Shown here piece by piece: positions 8,020 through 18,541 of a DNA stretch of 62,224 nt; positions within the stretch are counted from its first letter, which is position 1; each line of letters begins with the position of its first letter. Origin of the DNA: Reyranella sp. (GTDB lineage: Bacteria > Pseudomonadota > Alphaproteobacteria > Reyranellales > Reyranellaceae); assembly GCF_030651995.1 (NCBI RefSeq), contig NZ_JAUSBN010000062.1:1-62224 (forward strand), in the 5' to 3' direction. Position numbers and translations under genes: made by a program. The notes under the pieces were generated by a model. That model was given only the letters and a program-made list of their open reading frames with translations. It was not told the origin of the DNA and searched no databases.

Positions 8020-10350
8020 TCAGTCTGAATTCAGCGCCCGCCACACTTTCTCCGGCGTGGCCGGCATGTCGATGTGCTTGCCGCCCAGCGCATCGACGAT
8101 GGCGTTCATGATCGACGGCAGCGCGCCGGCGCAGCCTGCCTCGCCGCAGCCTTTGACGCCCAAGGTGTTGGTCTTGGCCGGCACGGGATGGCTCTGGATC
8201 GTGAAGCTCGGCGCGTCCTGGGCGCGCGGCAGCGCGTAGTCGGTGAAGGAGCCGGTGAGCGGCTGGCCCTGCTCGTCGTAGACGGTGCGCTCCATGATCG
8301 CCTGGCCCAGCCCCTGCACGACGCCGCCATGCGCCTGGCCCTCGACCAGCAGCGGATTGATCACCGTGCCGAAGTCGTTGACCATGAAGTAGCGCACCAG
8401 TTCGATCGTGCCCGTCTCGGGATCGATCTCGACCTCGCAGACATGGCAGCCATTGGGAAACGACGAAGGCGGCGTGTCGGAGACATGCGCGACGTCGAGC
8501 GTCTGCGGCACGTCCTCCGGCAGCGCGAGACCGTCGCGCAGCTTCTGCGCCAGCTCCAGGATGCCGATGCTGCGGTCGGTGCCGGCGATCTTGAAGCGCC
8601 CCTTCTCAAACTCCATGTCGGCCACCGAGGCTTCCAGCACATGGGCCGCGATCTGCTTGCCCTGGTCGATCACCTTGCGACTGGCTTCGAGGAAAGCCTC
8701 GGCGCCCACGAGCGCCGAGCGCGAACCGCCGGTGCCGCCGCCCGCCTTGAGCTGGTCGCTGTCGCCCTGCAGCAGTTTGAAGCGCTCGAAGGGAATGCCC
8801 AGCAGGCCGGTCAGCACCTGCGCGAAGGCCGAGGCATGGCCCTGGCCGTAGTCGAGCGTGCCGCTCAGCATGGTGACGTCGCCATCGGGCTCGAAGCGGA
8901 TGCCGCCATGCTCCTTGCCGGCCGGCGCCGTCACCTCGAGATAGCTGCCGACGCCGCGGCCGCGCAGCTTGCCGCGCCCGGCACTCTCCGCCTTGCGGGC
9001 CGCGAAGCCGTCCCAGTCGGAGATCTGCAGCGTCTCGTCGAGGATGGCGCGGAACTCGCCCGAATCGTAGAGATTGTTGGCCGGCGACTTGTACGGCATC
9101 TGCTCCGGCGCGATGTGATTGCGCCGCCGCAGTTCGATTGCGTCGATGCCCATCTCGCGCGCCGCCGTGTCGATCAGGCGCTCCATGAAGTAGTTGCCTT
9201 CGGGGCGGCCGGCGCCGCGATAGGCTGCGACCGGCGTGCAGTTGGTGAAGACGATCTTGGAATTCACCTCCATGGCCGGCGTCCGGTAGACGTCGATCAG
9301 GTTCTTCACCGCGTTCGTCGTGGCCGGCATCGGCGGATAGATGTAGGCGCCGGCATTGCCGTAGCCGGTGAGTCGCACCGCGAGGAACCTGCCGTCCTTG
9401 TCGAGCGCCAGTTCGGCGACACGCTCGTGATCGCGTCCGTGATGATCCGACAGGAAGCTCTCGGAACGTTCGTCGGTCCACTTCACCGGACGGCCGAGCT
9501 TCTTCGCCGCCAGCAGCAGCGGCCCATACTCGGGATAGGGCGGCGCCTTCATGCCGAACGAACCGCCGACATTGCCGGTGAGCACATGGAGCTTGTCCGG
9601 CGTGACGTTCAGCACGTCCTTGGCCAGGCCGCCGCGCAGGCCGAACACGCCCTGGCAGCCGACGTTCAGCACCCAGCGGTCCTTCGCCGTATCGTAGGAG
9701 CCGATGGCCGAGCGCGGCTCCATGGCATTGACCACGATGCGCTGGGAATCGATCTCTAGCTTTGTGACATGGGCTGCTTCCGCGAAGGCCTTGGCCACGG
9801 CCTCGGCGTCACCGAAGTGGAAATCCAGCACGAGATTGCCCGGGGCGTCAGCATGGATCTGCGGCGCCCCCTCGGCCAGCGCCGCTTCGGGGCTGGTCAC
9901 GGCCGGGAGTTCCTCGATGTCGAGCATCACGGCTTCGGCGGCGTCCTTGGCCTGCAGCACCGTCTCCGCGACCACCATCGCCACGACCTCGCCGACGAAG
10001 CGCACCTTTTCCTTCGCCAGCGACCAGCGCGGCGGCCGCTTCATCGGCGTGCCGTCCCGTTGCGGGATGTTGAGCGGGCACACCAGCGGGCCGAAGCCTG
10101 CCTCGTCGAGATCGGCGGCCGTGAGGATCATGAGCACGCCCGGCAGGCTCTTCGCCTCGGACGTGTCGATGCCCTTCAACAATCCATGCGCGTTGCGGCT
10201 GCGCACCATCACCGCATGGGCCTGACCGGGAAGATTGATGTCGTCGGTGTAGCGGCCCTCGCCGCGCAGGAGGATCGGATCTTCCTTGCGGGTCACCGGC
10301 TGGCCCACGCCGAACTTCACGAAGGCAAGACTGTCGTCGAACGTGTCCAT
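8020..10350 (-). CDS. Xanthine dehydrogenase/CoxL-family molybdopterin-binding subunit
   Basis: About 776 residues: the large, molybdenum-cofactor-binding subunit of the xanthine/aldehyde/CO dehydrogenase family. Motifs: VGQPVTRKEDPILLRGEGRY at the N-terminus, GNVGGSFGMK (about 260-269), AYRGAGRPE (about 376-384, the form II or aldehyde-oxidase type rather than the AYRCSFR of true CO dehydrogenase), and VKGCGEAG near the C-terminus holding the catalytic Glu. I start at the ATG at 10350; the ATG at 10374 lies inside an intergenic inverted repeat. No medium FAD or small iron-sulfur subunit gene is adjacent. It follows the NIPSNAP and enolase-superfamily genes on the same strand. Substrate unknown. 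Confidence 0.92.
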   Translation of the reverse strand: MDTFDDSLAFVKFGVGQPVTRKEDPILLRGEGRYTDDINLPGQAHAVMVRSRNAHGLLKGIDTSEAKSLPGVLMILTAADLDEAGFGPLVCPLNIPQRDGTPMKRPPRWSLAKEKVRFVGEVVAMVVAETVLQAKDAAEAVMLDIEELPAVTSPEAALAEGAPQIHADAPGNLVLDFHFGDAEAVAKAFAEAAHVTKLEIDSQRIVVNAMEPRSAIGSYDTAKDRWVLNVGCQGVFGLRGGLAKDVLNVTPDKLHVLTGNVGGSFGMKAPPYPEYGPLLLAAKKLGRPVKWTDERSESFLSDHHGRDHERVAELALDKDGRFLAVRLTGYGNAGAYIYPPMPATTNAVKNLIDVYRTPAMEVNSKIVFTNCTPVAAYRGAGRPEGNYFMERLIDTAAREMGIDAIELRRRNHIAPEQMPYKSPANNLYDSGEFRAILDETLQISDWDGFAARKAESAGRGKLRGRGVGSYLEVTAPAGKEHGGIRFEPDGDVTMLSGTLDYGQGHASAFAQVLTGLLGIPFERFKLLQGDSDQLKAGGGTGGSRSALVGAEAFLEASRKVIDQGKQIAAHVLEASVADMEFEKGRFKIAGTDRSIGILELAQKLRDGLALPEDVPQTLDVAHVSDTPPSSFPNGCHVCEVEIDPETGTIELVRYFMVNDFGTVINPLLVEGQAHGGVVQGLGQAIMERTVYDEQGQPLTGSFTDYALPRAQDAPSFTIQSHPVPAKTNTLGVKGCGEAGCAGALPSIMNAIVDALGGKHIDMPATPEKVWRALNSD

Positions 10351-10369
10351 GCGCGTACTCACAACAAGA

Positions 10370-10417
10370 GTCATCCTGAGCCGCAGGCGAAGGATCCTTC
10401 GCTGCGCTCAGGATGAC
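10370..10417. repeat. Intergenic inverted repeat, closely spaced arms
   Basis: Left arm GTCATCCTGAGCCGCAGGCG and right arm TTCGCTGCGCTCAGGATGAC meet at a central GGATCC with essentially no loop. It is the same family as the repeat at 7918-8004. Here it lies between two co-directional genes, so it may form an mRNA hairpin just upstream of the hydroxylase start. Confidence 0.85.
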
Positions 10418-10430
10418 AATTACGTCGTTA

Positions 10431-11069
10431 CTACTTCAGAGGCGAGTAGTTGGTCGGCAGCAGCAGCGTCGAATGCATCTCCTGCAGCTTGGCCGGGCCC
10501 TTGGCGAGATAGGCCTGCCACGCCGGATCCTTCATCGCCGCGGCGCGGGCCTCGAAGCGCTCCTGCAGGTTCTTGTAGCGCCAGAGATGGATCCACTCGT
10601 TGGGCTGCGGGAACTCCCCGGTCCAGGCGCCCCAGATCGGCGAGTACTTCTCGCGCGCCGCCTGGACTTCCTTGAAGTCCTTGCCGTACTGCACCGCACC
10701 GCCCAGGCCGCAGCGATAGATGCGCAGCTCGTAGATGTTGCCGGTGGTGCCGTCGTCCGGCTTGATGTCGACCACGGTGTTCATCAGGCGCAGGTCCTGG
10801 CGGACCACGCAGGTGCGCACGATCGGGATGTACTTCTCGGTCCAGTCCTTGTTCTTCTGCAGCTCGTTGCGCAAGCGCGTGCGCTCTTCATAGCTGTCGT
10901 ACTTCCACAGATGCCAGATCTGGTTGAGGGCGCCGAACTCCGACGTCCAGTAGCCGTGGTTGACGCCGTAGTTGTTGCCGCGTGCCGGGCGGCCGATCGT
11001 CTCGGCGGCCTTGAGGTATTCCGGCATCTTGCCCGGCGCCAGCGTGTAGGTGCGAAACTCGTAGACCAT
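10431..11069 (-). CDS. NIPSNAP family protein
   Basis: A 212-residue protein starting MVYEFRTYTLAPGKMPEYLKA behind GAGAGGAAG, which fixes the start at 11069 rather than further upstream. Two ferredoxin-like alpha/beta repeats are visible: the first opens with VYEFRTYTL, the second with IYELRIYRCG near residue 115. The aromatic and tryptophan-rich texture (EFGALNQIWHLWKYDSYEER, NEWIHLWRYKNLQERFEAR) is typical of NIPSNAP domains. Biochemical function is generally unknown; in bacteria these proteins often sit beside catabolic enzymes, as here between an enolase-superfamily enzyme (17 bp upstream) and a molybdenum hydroxylase. Confidence 0.88.
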   Translation of the reverse strand: MVYEFRTYTLAPGKMPEYLKAAETIGRPARGNNYGVNHGYWTSEFGALNQIWHLWKYDSYEERTRLRNELQKNKDWTEKYIPIVRTCVVRQDLRLMNTVVDIKPDDGTTGNIYELRIYRCGLGGAVQYGKDFKEVQAAREKYSPIWGAWTGEFPQPNEWIHLWRYKNLQERFEARAAAMKDPAWQAYLAKGPAKLQEMHSTLLLPTNYSPLK

Positions 11070-11086
11070 GGGATTGTCTCTTCCTC

Positions 11087-12271
11087 TCAGGGATGCGGGT
11101 TCTTGGGCGGATGCGCCCTGACCGCCTCCTCGTTGATGTCGGCACCCCAGCCGGGCCGGGTGGGCACGATCAGTTCGCCATTCTGGATCACCGGCGGGTG
11201 AGTCACCAGATCGTCCTTCCACGGCACGTCGTCGATATCGATTTCCATGATGCGGAAGTTTGGCATGGCGGCGCAGAGATGCGCGCTCATCAGGGTCGAC
11301 ATGTGGCCGTAGAAATTATGCGGCGCGCAGTTGATCTCGTAGGCCTCGGCCATCGACGCGATCTTCAGCGACTCGGCGAGCCCGTTCCACGGTACGTCGA
11401 TGATCGACACGTCGATCGAGCGGTTCTCGAAGTAGGGCCGGAACTGGCGGCGGCCGAACAGCGATTCGCAGGAGGCGATCGGCATCGAGGCGCGGTCTCG
11501 GATCAGGCGCAGCCCCTCGGGATCGTAGGAATCGATCTCCATCCAGAAGAGATTGTAGGGCTCGCAGGCCCGCGCGACCTTGATGTAGCCCTCGGTCTTG
11601 AAGTTGAAGTTGGTGTCGAGAAGGATGCCCATGTCATGGCCGGCGCCCTGGCGGAAGGCGGCCAGCCCATCGGAGATCGCACCCAGCACGGCGCCGTCGG
11701 CATTGAGCTCCGGTCCGCCGGGGCTCCTGCCGAAGCCCGGCTGGTACATGTTCGGTGGATCGAGATCGAAGCGGAAGATGTTGGTCTTGAGCGCCTTGAA
11801 GCCGCGCTCCTTCACATGCCGGCCGAGCGTCACCAGGTCTTCGAGCGAGCGCACCGGCTCGACGCCCATGACCTCGGCGTTGCGGAAGCGGTAGCTGCCG
11901 CAATGCGACCAGTAGAGCGGCAGGCGGTCGCGCACCGGCCCGCCGAACAGCTCGCAGACCGGGATGCCCAGCGCCTTGGCCTTCACGTCGATCAGGGCGT
12001 TCTCGATCGCAGCCATCGCCTGCTGGTTCATGCCACCGGGCGCCTGGCGGGTGATCGCATAGAGCGTCGACATGATGCGTTCGACGGGACGCGGATCCTG
12101 GCCGATCAGCCCCTGCGCCATGCGCCGGATCACGGCGGTGAGGCCGGCGCTGCCATAGCCTTCGTTGTATTCGGACCAGCCGACCAGCCCGTCATCGGTC
12201 GTGACCTTGAGAAAGGAGAAGTCGCGCCACCCGGCGTCACAATGCAGATCCTCGATCCTGGCGATTTTCAT
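11087..12271 (-). CDS. Mandelate racemase/muconate lactonizing enzyme family (enolase superfamily)
   Basis: A 394-residue enolase-superfamily enzyme. The ATG at 12271 follows GGGAGGGAAAC and gives the canonical start MKIARIEDLHCD; upstream in-frame sequence is non-homologous. N-terminal capping domain (residues 1-120), then a barrel with metal-ligand candidates on successive strands: DTNFNF, WMEID and ASCESL, followed by the catalytic His region CAPHNFYGHMS. These enzymes abstract the proton alpha to a carboxylate with Mg2+, giving acid-sugar dehydratase, racemase or lactonizing activities. A sugar-acid dehydratase is plausible but not proven. First gene of a leftward group with the NIPSNAP and molybdenum hydroxylase genes. 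Confidence 0.9.
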   Translation of the reverse strand: MKIARIEDLHCDAGWRDFSFLKVTTDDGLVGWSEYNEGYGSAGLTAVIRRMAQGLIGQDPRPVERIMSTLYAITRQAPGGMNQQAMAAIENALIDVKAKALGIPVCELFGGPVRDRLPLYWSHCGSYRFRNAEVMGVEPVRSLEDLVTLGRHVKERGFKALKTNIFRFDLDPPNMYQPGFGRSPGGPELNADGAVLGAISDGLAAFRQGAGHDMGILLDTNFNFKTEGYIKVARACEPYNLFWMEIDSYDPEGLRLIRDRASMPIASCESLFGRRQFRPYFENRSIDVSIIDVPWNGLAESLKIASMAEAYEINCAPHNFYGHMSTLMSAHLCAAMPNFRIMEIDIDDVPWKDDLVTHPPVIQNGELIVPTRPGWGADINEEAVRAHPPKNPHP

Positions 12272-12402
12272 GTTTCCCTCCCGAAGGGCGCCAGCATAGA
12301 CCAGACGCGCGCAGCGCCACGCCTCCGATTTGTCACGACAATTCACCGCCGGGCGGCGATTTGCCGATTGTTAATCGAGGGCGGGGAGGGCACGGGCTTG
12401 GC

Positions 12403-13422
12403 ATGCGCTCCAACAAGCCGGTGAACATGGACATCGATCAGCTGCGGGGATGGGCGTCGATCATGGACAAAGCCATGATCGCGAGCCTCGTCGTCACCAT
12501 CCTGGCCGTGGCGGCGCTGGGCATCACGACCTTCCTGTCGTTTCGCTACAGCGGCGCCGTGCGCGCTCACGAACAGTCGACACTCGATCGCTACAGAGGC
12601 CTCGAAAGCCTGGCCGCGCAGCACGAGCGCGAAGCCGCGGCGGCGCGCGAACAGGTGACCAGACTCGAACAGCAGATCGCCACGGCGCGAGACCGCACGG
12701 CCAGGCTCGAGCGGGAGGTCTCCGCCGCGCGGGATCGGGCGGCGGCGCTCGCGCTGGACGCCGACCTGGCGCGCGAGCGGGCCGCGGCCTCGGAGAAGGC
12801 CGCCCATGAGGCGACCGAGCGGGTGGCTCAGGCTCCGCCTGCGGGCAAGGCCGCCCCCGACACGGCTCGCCCGCCGCTGTTCGATGCGGCCGAAATCCGG
12901 CGGCGTCTCGCCGATCTCGGGAAGCTGGTCAAGGACGCGGCCACGCGGGCCCCGGAGCCGACCGCGGAGGTGGCCCCCGAGCCGACCCCCGAAGCGACCC
13001 CGCAGCCTGCGGCCGTGCCGGCCCCACCGCTCCCGCCGTTCGTCGCGAGCCTGCAGAGATTTGCCGGGACCCCGGCCGCGATCTTCCTGCTGGGCCAGAT
13101 CTCTGATGCCCCCGCCATCGGCGCAGCGATTTCCGCCGATCTCGGCCAGGCGGGCTGGTTGCCGCAGACCTGGACCTGGGGCGGCGTGGCCGGCATTTTC
13201 GGTGTCGTCGTGCTGGTCCGGGACGGCAGCGACCCGGCCACGCACGAGGCCGCTGCCGCCCTCGTGGACGCTCTGGGCTCGGCCGGCTTCAACGCCAGCA
13301 AGGGAGACTGGCCGGCGAACTGGGGCCGCTTCCGCGGCACCCTCAACGGGCCGCAGACCCCCAGCCCGACCGACGCCGCCATACGTATCGTGGTGGGAGA
13401 AAAGGCGCGCAAGGCGCCCTGA
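12403..13422 (+). CDS. Hypothetical membrane-anchored coiled-coil protein
   Basis: About 339 residues, family not recognised. A single transmembrane helix near residues 22-45 (MIASLVVTILAVAALGITTFLSF) is followed by an Ala/Arg/Glu-rich coiled coil (about 50-135), a proline-rich linker (PEPTAEVAPEPTPEATPQPA) and a compact C-terminal domain from about residue 210 with TPAAIFLLGQISDAPAIGAAI and a terminal beta-like segment. The topology resembles membrane proteins that hold a small periplasmic or cytoplasmic domain away from the membrane. Start chosen at 12403 behind GGGGAGGG (12383-12390); the ATG at 12427 is an alternative. It diverges from the enolase-superfamily gene. Confidence 0.7.
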   Translation: MRSNKPVNMDIDQLRGWASIMDKAMIASLVVTILAVAALGITTFLSFRYSGAVRAHEQSTLDRYRGLESLAAQHEREAAAAREQVTRLEQQIATARDRTARLEREVSAARDRAAALALDADLARERAAASEKAAHEATERVAQAPPAGKAAPDTARPPLFDAAEIRRRLADLGKLVKDAATRAPEPTAEVAPEPTPEATPQPAAVPAPPLPPFVASLQRFAGTPAAIFLLGQISDAPAIGAAISADLGQAGWLPQTWTWGGVAGIFGVVVLVRDGSDPATHEAAAALVDALGSAGFNASKGDWPANWGRFRGTLNGPQTPSPTDAAIRIVVGEKARKAP

Positions 13423-13473
13423 TCCCGGCCGCGCTCGACGCCGCTTTCAGAGCAGAGCTATCGCGAGTGATGC

Positions 13474-13572
13474 AAAGGTCCCTCACTCCGTTCGGGATGA
13501 CAATTTTGTTGGGATTTGCGCAGTGCGCCGATCAAACAAACGGTGTCATCCCGAACGGAGTGAGGGACCTTT
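13474..13572. repeat. Intergenic inverted repeat, perfect 29-bp arms (type ATCCCGAACGG)
   Basis: Arms 13474-13502 and 13544-13572 are exact reverse complements (AAAGGTCCCTCACTCCGTTC ... GAACGGAGTGAGGGACCTTT) around a 41-bp loop. It sits between the convergent coiled-coil gene and the transglutaminase-like gene. Same class as the repeat at 62162. Confidence 0.92.
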
Positions 13573-13593
13573 CGCTTACCCACAAAGTGGCTT

Positions 13594-14457
13594 TCAGAGC
13601 GGCGTCACCTCGAGGTCGACCCAGAGGCCGCGATAGGCGTCGCTGGCGCCGATGAAGTCGCCCGACACCGGGGTCACCTGCCAAATTTCGCGCGCCACCG
13701 CGACGGGGATCAGGTTTGCCCCGCCGACGCTGCGGTTGGTTGGGTCAAAGGTGATCCAGCCGGCGCCCGGCACATAGACCTCGGCCCAGGCATGCGTGGA
13801 ATCGGCTTCGTAGTTTCCCGTCGCCCGATCCGGCCTGAAGAGATAGCCCGAGCAGAGCCGTGCACCGAAGCGCAGGCAGCGCGCCGCCTCGACGAACAGG
13901 ACCGCCAGGTCGCGGCACGAGCCCAACCCGCGCGCCAGGGTCTCGAGCGGCGCCTGCGTCCCCTCGCTCTCGCGGCTCTGGTAGCGGATCTGCTGGGCGA
14001 CGCCGGAACTGATGTCCTTCAACAGGGACAGCGTGTCCGTCGGGTCGCTGCGAACGAACCCCTTCGCCCAGGCCAGCAGCCTGCGATCGGGATCGAGATA
14101 CTGCGGCACCACCAGTGCGCCGAGATCGGTCCAGTCGGCATCGGTGTAGGCGAAGGGATAGCGCGTCGCGACGGCGGCGATGTCGAACACCGGCCACGGA
14201 TCGACGCCCAGCGTGAGCACCGCCTCGCTGTCGACCACCAGCCGGTCGGTGAGCCCCTCGAAGCCCGCCGTCGCCACGGCATTTCCGAACACGTCGTGCG
14301 CCCAGGTGACGGTGGCCGCCGGCGTCACCGTGACCTCGTGCGACACCAGCCGAAGCTCTCGGCTCTCGCGCGGCCGCAGCATCAGCCGGTGCGGCCCCAG
14401 GCGGACGGGTGCGTGATAGAGATAGGTCGTGCGGTGGCGAATCCTGAGGGTAAGCAC
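13594..14457 (-). CDS. Transglutaminase-like cysteine peptidase family protein
   Basis: About 287 residues from a GTG at 14457, which opens with the family's usual VLTLRIRHRTTYLY; an ATG at 14499 would overlap the upstream kinase gene. An N-terminal beta domain characteristic of bacterial transglutaminase-like proteins precedes the core with the catalytic triad Cys181 (GSCRDLA), His222 (STHAWAEVYVPGAGW) and Asp238 (FDPTN). No signal peptide, so probably cytoplasmic. Such proteins are thought to be proteases or amide-bond-modifying enzymes, and some lie in operons with circularly permuted ATP-grasp partners, which are absent here. It starts immediately after the stop of the HWE kinase gene, which implies co-transcription. 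Confidence 0.88.
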   Translation of the reverse strand: MLTLRIRHRTTYLYHAPVRLGPHRLMLRPRESRELRLVSHEVTVTPAATVTWAHDVFGNAVATAGFEGLTDRLVVDSEAVLTLGVDPWPVFDIAAVATRYPFAYTDADWTDLGALVVPQYLDPDRRLLAWAKGFVRSDPTDTLSLLKDISSGVAQQIRYQSRESEGTQAPLETLARGLGSCRDLAVLFVEAARCLRFGARLCSGYLFRPDRATGNYEADSTHAWAEVYVPGAGWITFDPTNRSVGGANLIPVAVAREIWQVTPVSGDFIGASDAYRGLWVDLEVTPL

Positions 14458-14468
14458 GTGGACCTTCG

Positions 14469-15554
14469 TCAAGCGACCGGGAAGATGACCTTGAAGCACG
14501 AGCCGCGGCCGACAGGATTGGGATGCGCCGTGAGCTTGCCCTGCAGCTGGGCCACCAGCGCGTTCACGACCTTCATGCCGAGTCCCGGACCTCCCGTCGC
14601 CGTGACGTCGAAGCCCGCGGGCAGGCCCGGCCCCTCGTCGAGGACGCAGAGTTCGTACGCGCCTTCTGCCAGCCGGTGGAACGTGATCGTGATCGGGTCG
14701 CCGGCATGCTTGCGCGCGTTGGTGGCGAGCTCGTTGACGATCAGGCCGATCGGCAGCACCTGCTCCTTCGGCACGTCAACCTCGTCGGCGCCCTCGAGTC
14801 TGATCTCGCTTCCGACGCTGGTCGACAGCTCCTCGCAGAGCGTCCGGAGGTGGGCCGCGATCGGCACGCGACCGGCGGCTTCCTGGGTCGAGAAGGTCCG
14901 ATGCACACGCGCCACCGACAGCACCCGGTTTGCGGCAGCACGCAACTGCTGTGTCACATCAGGCGACGCCGACACCTGGCTCTGCAGCTGCAGCAGGCTC
15001 GCCACGAACTGGAGGCTGTTCATCGCGCGGTGGTCCACCTCGCTGGACGTGATCTTGGCTTGAGTCAGCGCGCGCCGCGCCGCGAGCCGCATCGCCAGCA
15101 GGTCTGTCACCACGCTGCCCAGCGCCCGCAGCCGGCGCATCTGCTGCTCGTCGATCTGGCGCGATCGCCGGTCGATGACGCACAGCGTGCCGAGTTCGTA
15201 CCCGTCGGGATCGTGCAACGGGACGCTGGCATGGAAGCCGTTCGTGAACTCGGCGCGCAGCCAGGACATCATGACCGGCACCGCAGGATCATCCCCGCGG
15301 TCGGCCTGTGTCGCCGCGAGCCCATGACGCGACTTGAAGAACACCTGCTCGGCACCGATGAACCCCAGGATCGCGACCGGCGTACTGAAAAGGTCGGCGG
15401 CCAGCGCGGTGATGCGGTCGAAGGCCGGCTCGGGCGCGGTGTCGAGTATCTCGTATTGCTCGAGCGCCGCGAGGCGGATCGCTTCGATGCCGGCCCGTTC
15501 GTGGGCCGGGCTGTCGGCATGGGCGCCCGGCGTGGGGTGCACGAGATGCAGCAT
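14469..15554 (-). CDS. GAF-domain HWE/HisKA_2-type sensor histidine kinase
   Basis: A 361-residue soluble sensor kinase. GAF domain about residues 30-160 (LEQYEILDTAPEPAFDRIT, with GTLCVIDRRSR). The dimerisation/phosphoacceptor helix has the DHRAMNSLQ motif with His175, the arrangement of HisKA_2/HWE kinases. The ATPase domain has the N-box NELATNARKHA, DEGPGLP and GLGMKVV. No transmembrane segment, so it should sense an intracellular or diffusible signal. In alphaproteobacteria such kinases often feed general-stress phosphorelays; no partner regulator is adjacent, so the target is unknown. The transglutaminase-like gene follows directly. Confidence 0.92.
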   Translation of the reverse strand: MLHLVHPTPGAHADSPAHERAGIEAIRLAALEQYEILDTAPEPAFDRITALAADLFSTPVAILGFIGAEQVFFKSRHGLAATQADRGDDPAVPVMMSWLRAEFTNGFHASVPLHDPDGYELGTLCVIDRRSRQIDEQQMRRLRALGSVVTDLLAMRLAARRALTQAKITSSEVDHRAMNSLQFVASLLQLQSQVSASPDVTQQLRAAANRVLSVARVHRTFSTQEAAGRVPIAAHLRTLCEELSTSVGSEIRLEGADEVDVPKEQVLPIGLIVNELATNARKHAGDPITITFHRLAEGAYELCVLDEGPGLPAGFDVTATGGPGLGMKVVNALVAQLQGKLTAHPNPVGRGSCFKVIFPVA

Positions 15555-15668
15555 GGAGTGCGCCCTTGCCCCCGTATCGCAAGAGAAGATCCTCCTGCGC
15601 CGTGAATCTCGGTGAACTTACGCTCAAACGGCCGTTGAGTCCGTGGAATTATCCGTATTCCGGATGAG

Positions 15669-15791
15669 TCATGAAGGCGGAGGGCCTGGAGGCGGCTCGC
15701 GAAGGGGCGGCATCGGAAGCGGAGGCGGAGGCCTCGACCCGGGCGGCGGCTCGCGAGGCGCCTGGTTCGGCGGCCGGGGGATACGTGCCAT
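15669..15791 (-). CDS. Possible 40-residue proline-rich small protein
   Basis: A short ORF starting MARIPRPPNQAPREPPP, about half proline, with GAAGG eight bases upstream of the ATG. The opposite strand gives Gly-rich open frames over the same bases, as GGC/GGA-rich repeats must, so coding is uncertain. It lies upstream of the HWE kinase on the same strand. No family recognised. Confidence 0.35.
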   Translation of the reverse strand: MARIPRPPNQAPREPPPGSRPPPPLPMPPLREPPPGPPPS

Positions 15792-15885
15792 GCGAAGTCC
15801 CTTCGCTGTTGCCGGCCGGAGCCGTTGAACCGAATTCCAGTGTCGCACGTTCGAACTGACAGGAACGACCGGCCAGCATGCAATC

Positions 15886-16065
15886 TCAGGGTCGGCGTTC
15901 TTTCCTCGCGCGGCAATCGTCGAGGGCGGCAAGCGCAGACTGCCAGAGCGCGTGCGCCGCCTCCACGACCTGCACGTCATGGAAACTCTCCAGGCGCAGG
16001 TGTCTACCATGAGCGGCCTGCGCGGCTTTTTCGAGGCGCTCGAGTTCAGGGTCCATGTCGGTCAT
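15886..16065 (-). CDS. Small hypothetical protein, 59 residues
   Basis: A 59-residue ORF, MTDMDPELERLEKAAQAAHG at its start, predicted largely helical and charged, with a conserved-looking central stretch HDVQVVEAAHALWQSALAAL. Codon positions show the GC-rich third base typical of the neighbours. The ribosome binding site is weak and the start could be the second Met at 16056. It lies in the 0.7-kb gap between the kinase and groEL. Function unknown. Confidence 0.5.
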   Translation of the reverse strand: MTDMDPELERLEKAAQAAHGRHLRLESFHDVQVVEAAHALWQSALAALDDCRARKERRP

Positions 16066-16075
16066 CGATCGTTAA

Positions 16076-17920
<1,845 letters not shown>

Positions 17921-17968
17921 CCCGTGCCCTCGCGGTCGCGAACGAGCAAACCTTGCCGCGGAGGCCCG

Positions 17969-18508
17969 ATGACCCTGCGTCCGGAATATTCCCTCGGCCA
18001 CTCGGCCTACAACGACTTCCTGTTCGGCTCGCTCGGCCAGGATACGGCGGGCACGGAGGTCACCGTCCTCTCGGCCTTGTCGCGACTCGGCATCGATCCG
18101 TGGCAGGAGGCGGCGCGTCTCGCATCCCTGCCGCGCGACACGGCAGCCGAAGCTCTGGCCGCCACCATCCTGCGATTGCCCGACAGGACGGGCCCGGACA
18201 CCGAGGTGCCGAAGATCGCGGCCCGCCTGGTGGCCTTGTTGCCGGAGGGCGCCGTCGCGGACATCCCGCAGACCAAAGAGGCCCGCGTCGCGTCGCTGGA
18301 AGCGGCCAAGTCCGGACGGGCGAGTGACAAGGTGGAGCCGGGCGCGAGCGTGACCACGAAGCGTGCCGCTGTCGTGAAACCGAAAGCCGGTCTCACGACC
18401 TGGCTGATGTGGGGCGCACTGGCCCTGGCGTTCTATTTCCTGATCGTGCAGCTCACGCCGACCCGCAGTCTCGAACCCGAGCGACGGGAAACCCAGCAGG
18501 GTTCCTGA
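17969..18508 (+). CDS. Hypothetical tail-anchored membrane protein downstream of groEL
   Basis: A 179-residue protein of unrecognised family, starting MTLRPEYSLGHSAYNDFLFG behind GCGGAGGC. The soluble N-terminal 130 residues look helical and resemble a repeat or adaptor fold (LSALSRLGIDPWQEAARLASLP), then a basic linker, then one C-terminal transmembrane helix near 146-166 (LTTWLMWGALALAFYFLIVQL) with a short charged tail. That topology places the main domain in the cytoplasm. Close spacing to groEL suggests co-transcription, but no role is known. Confidence 0.75.
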   Translation: MTLRPEYSLGHSAYNDFLFGSLGQDTAGTEVTVLSALSRLGIDPWQEAARLASLPRDTAAEALAATILRLPDRTGPDTEVPKIAARLVALLPEGAVADIPQTKEARVASLEAAKSGRASDKVEPGASVTTKRAAVVKPKAGLTTWLMWGALALAFYFLIVQLTPTRSLEPERRETQQGS

Positions 18509-18541
18509 AGGGTGAAGGTTCTCGGCACCCGGCCGTGAAGC

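Noticed and set aside
10351..10374. Upstream ATG at 10374 for the molybdenum hydroxylase
   Set aside because: The codon lies within the left arm of an intergenic inverted repeat, and the eight extra residues do not resemble the family start.
15643..15828. Glycine-rich plus-strand ORF
   Set aside because: It is the complement of the proline-rich frame; GGC/GGA repeats give open frames on both strands, and no ribosome binding site was seen.
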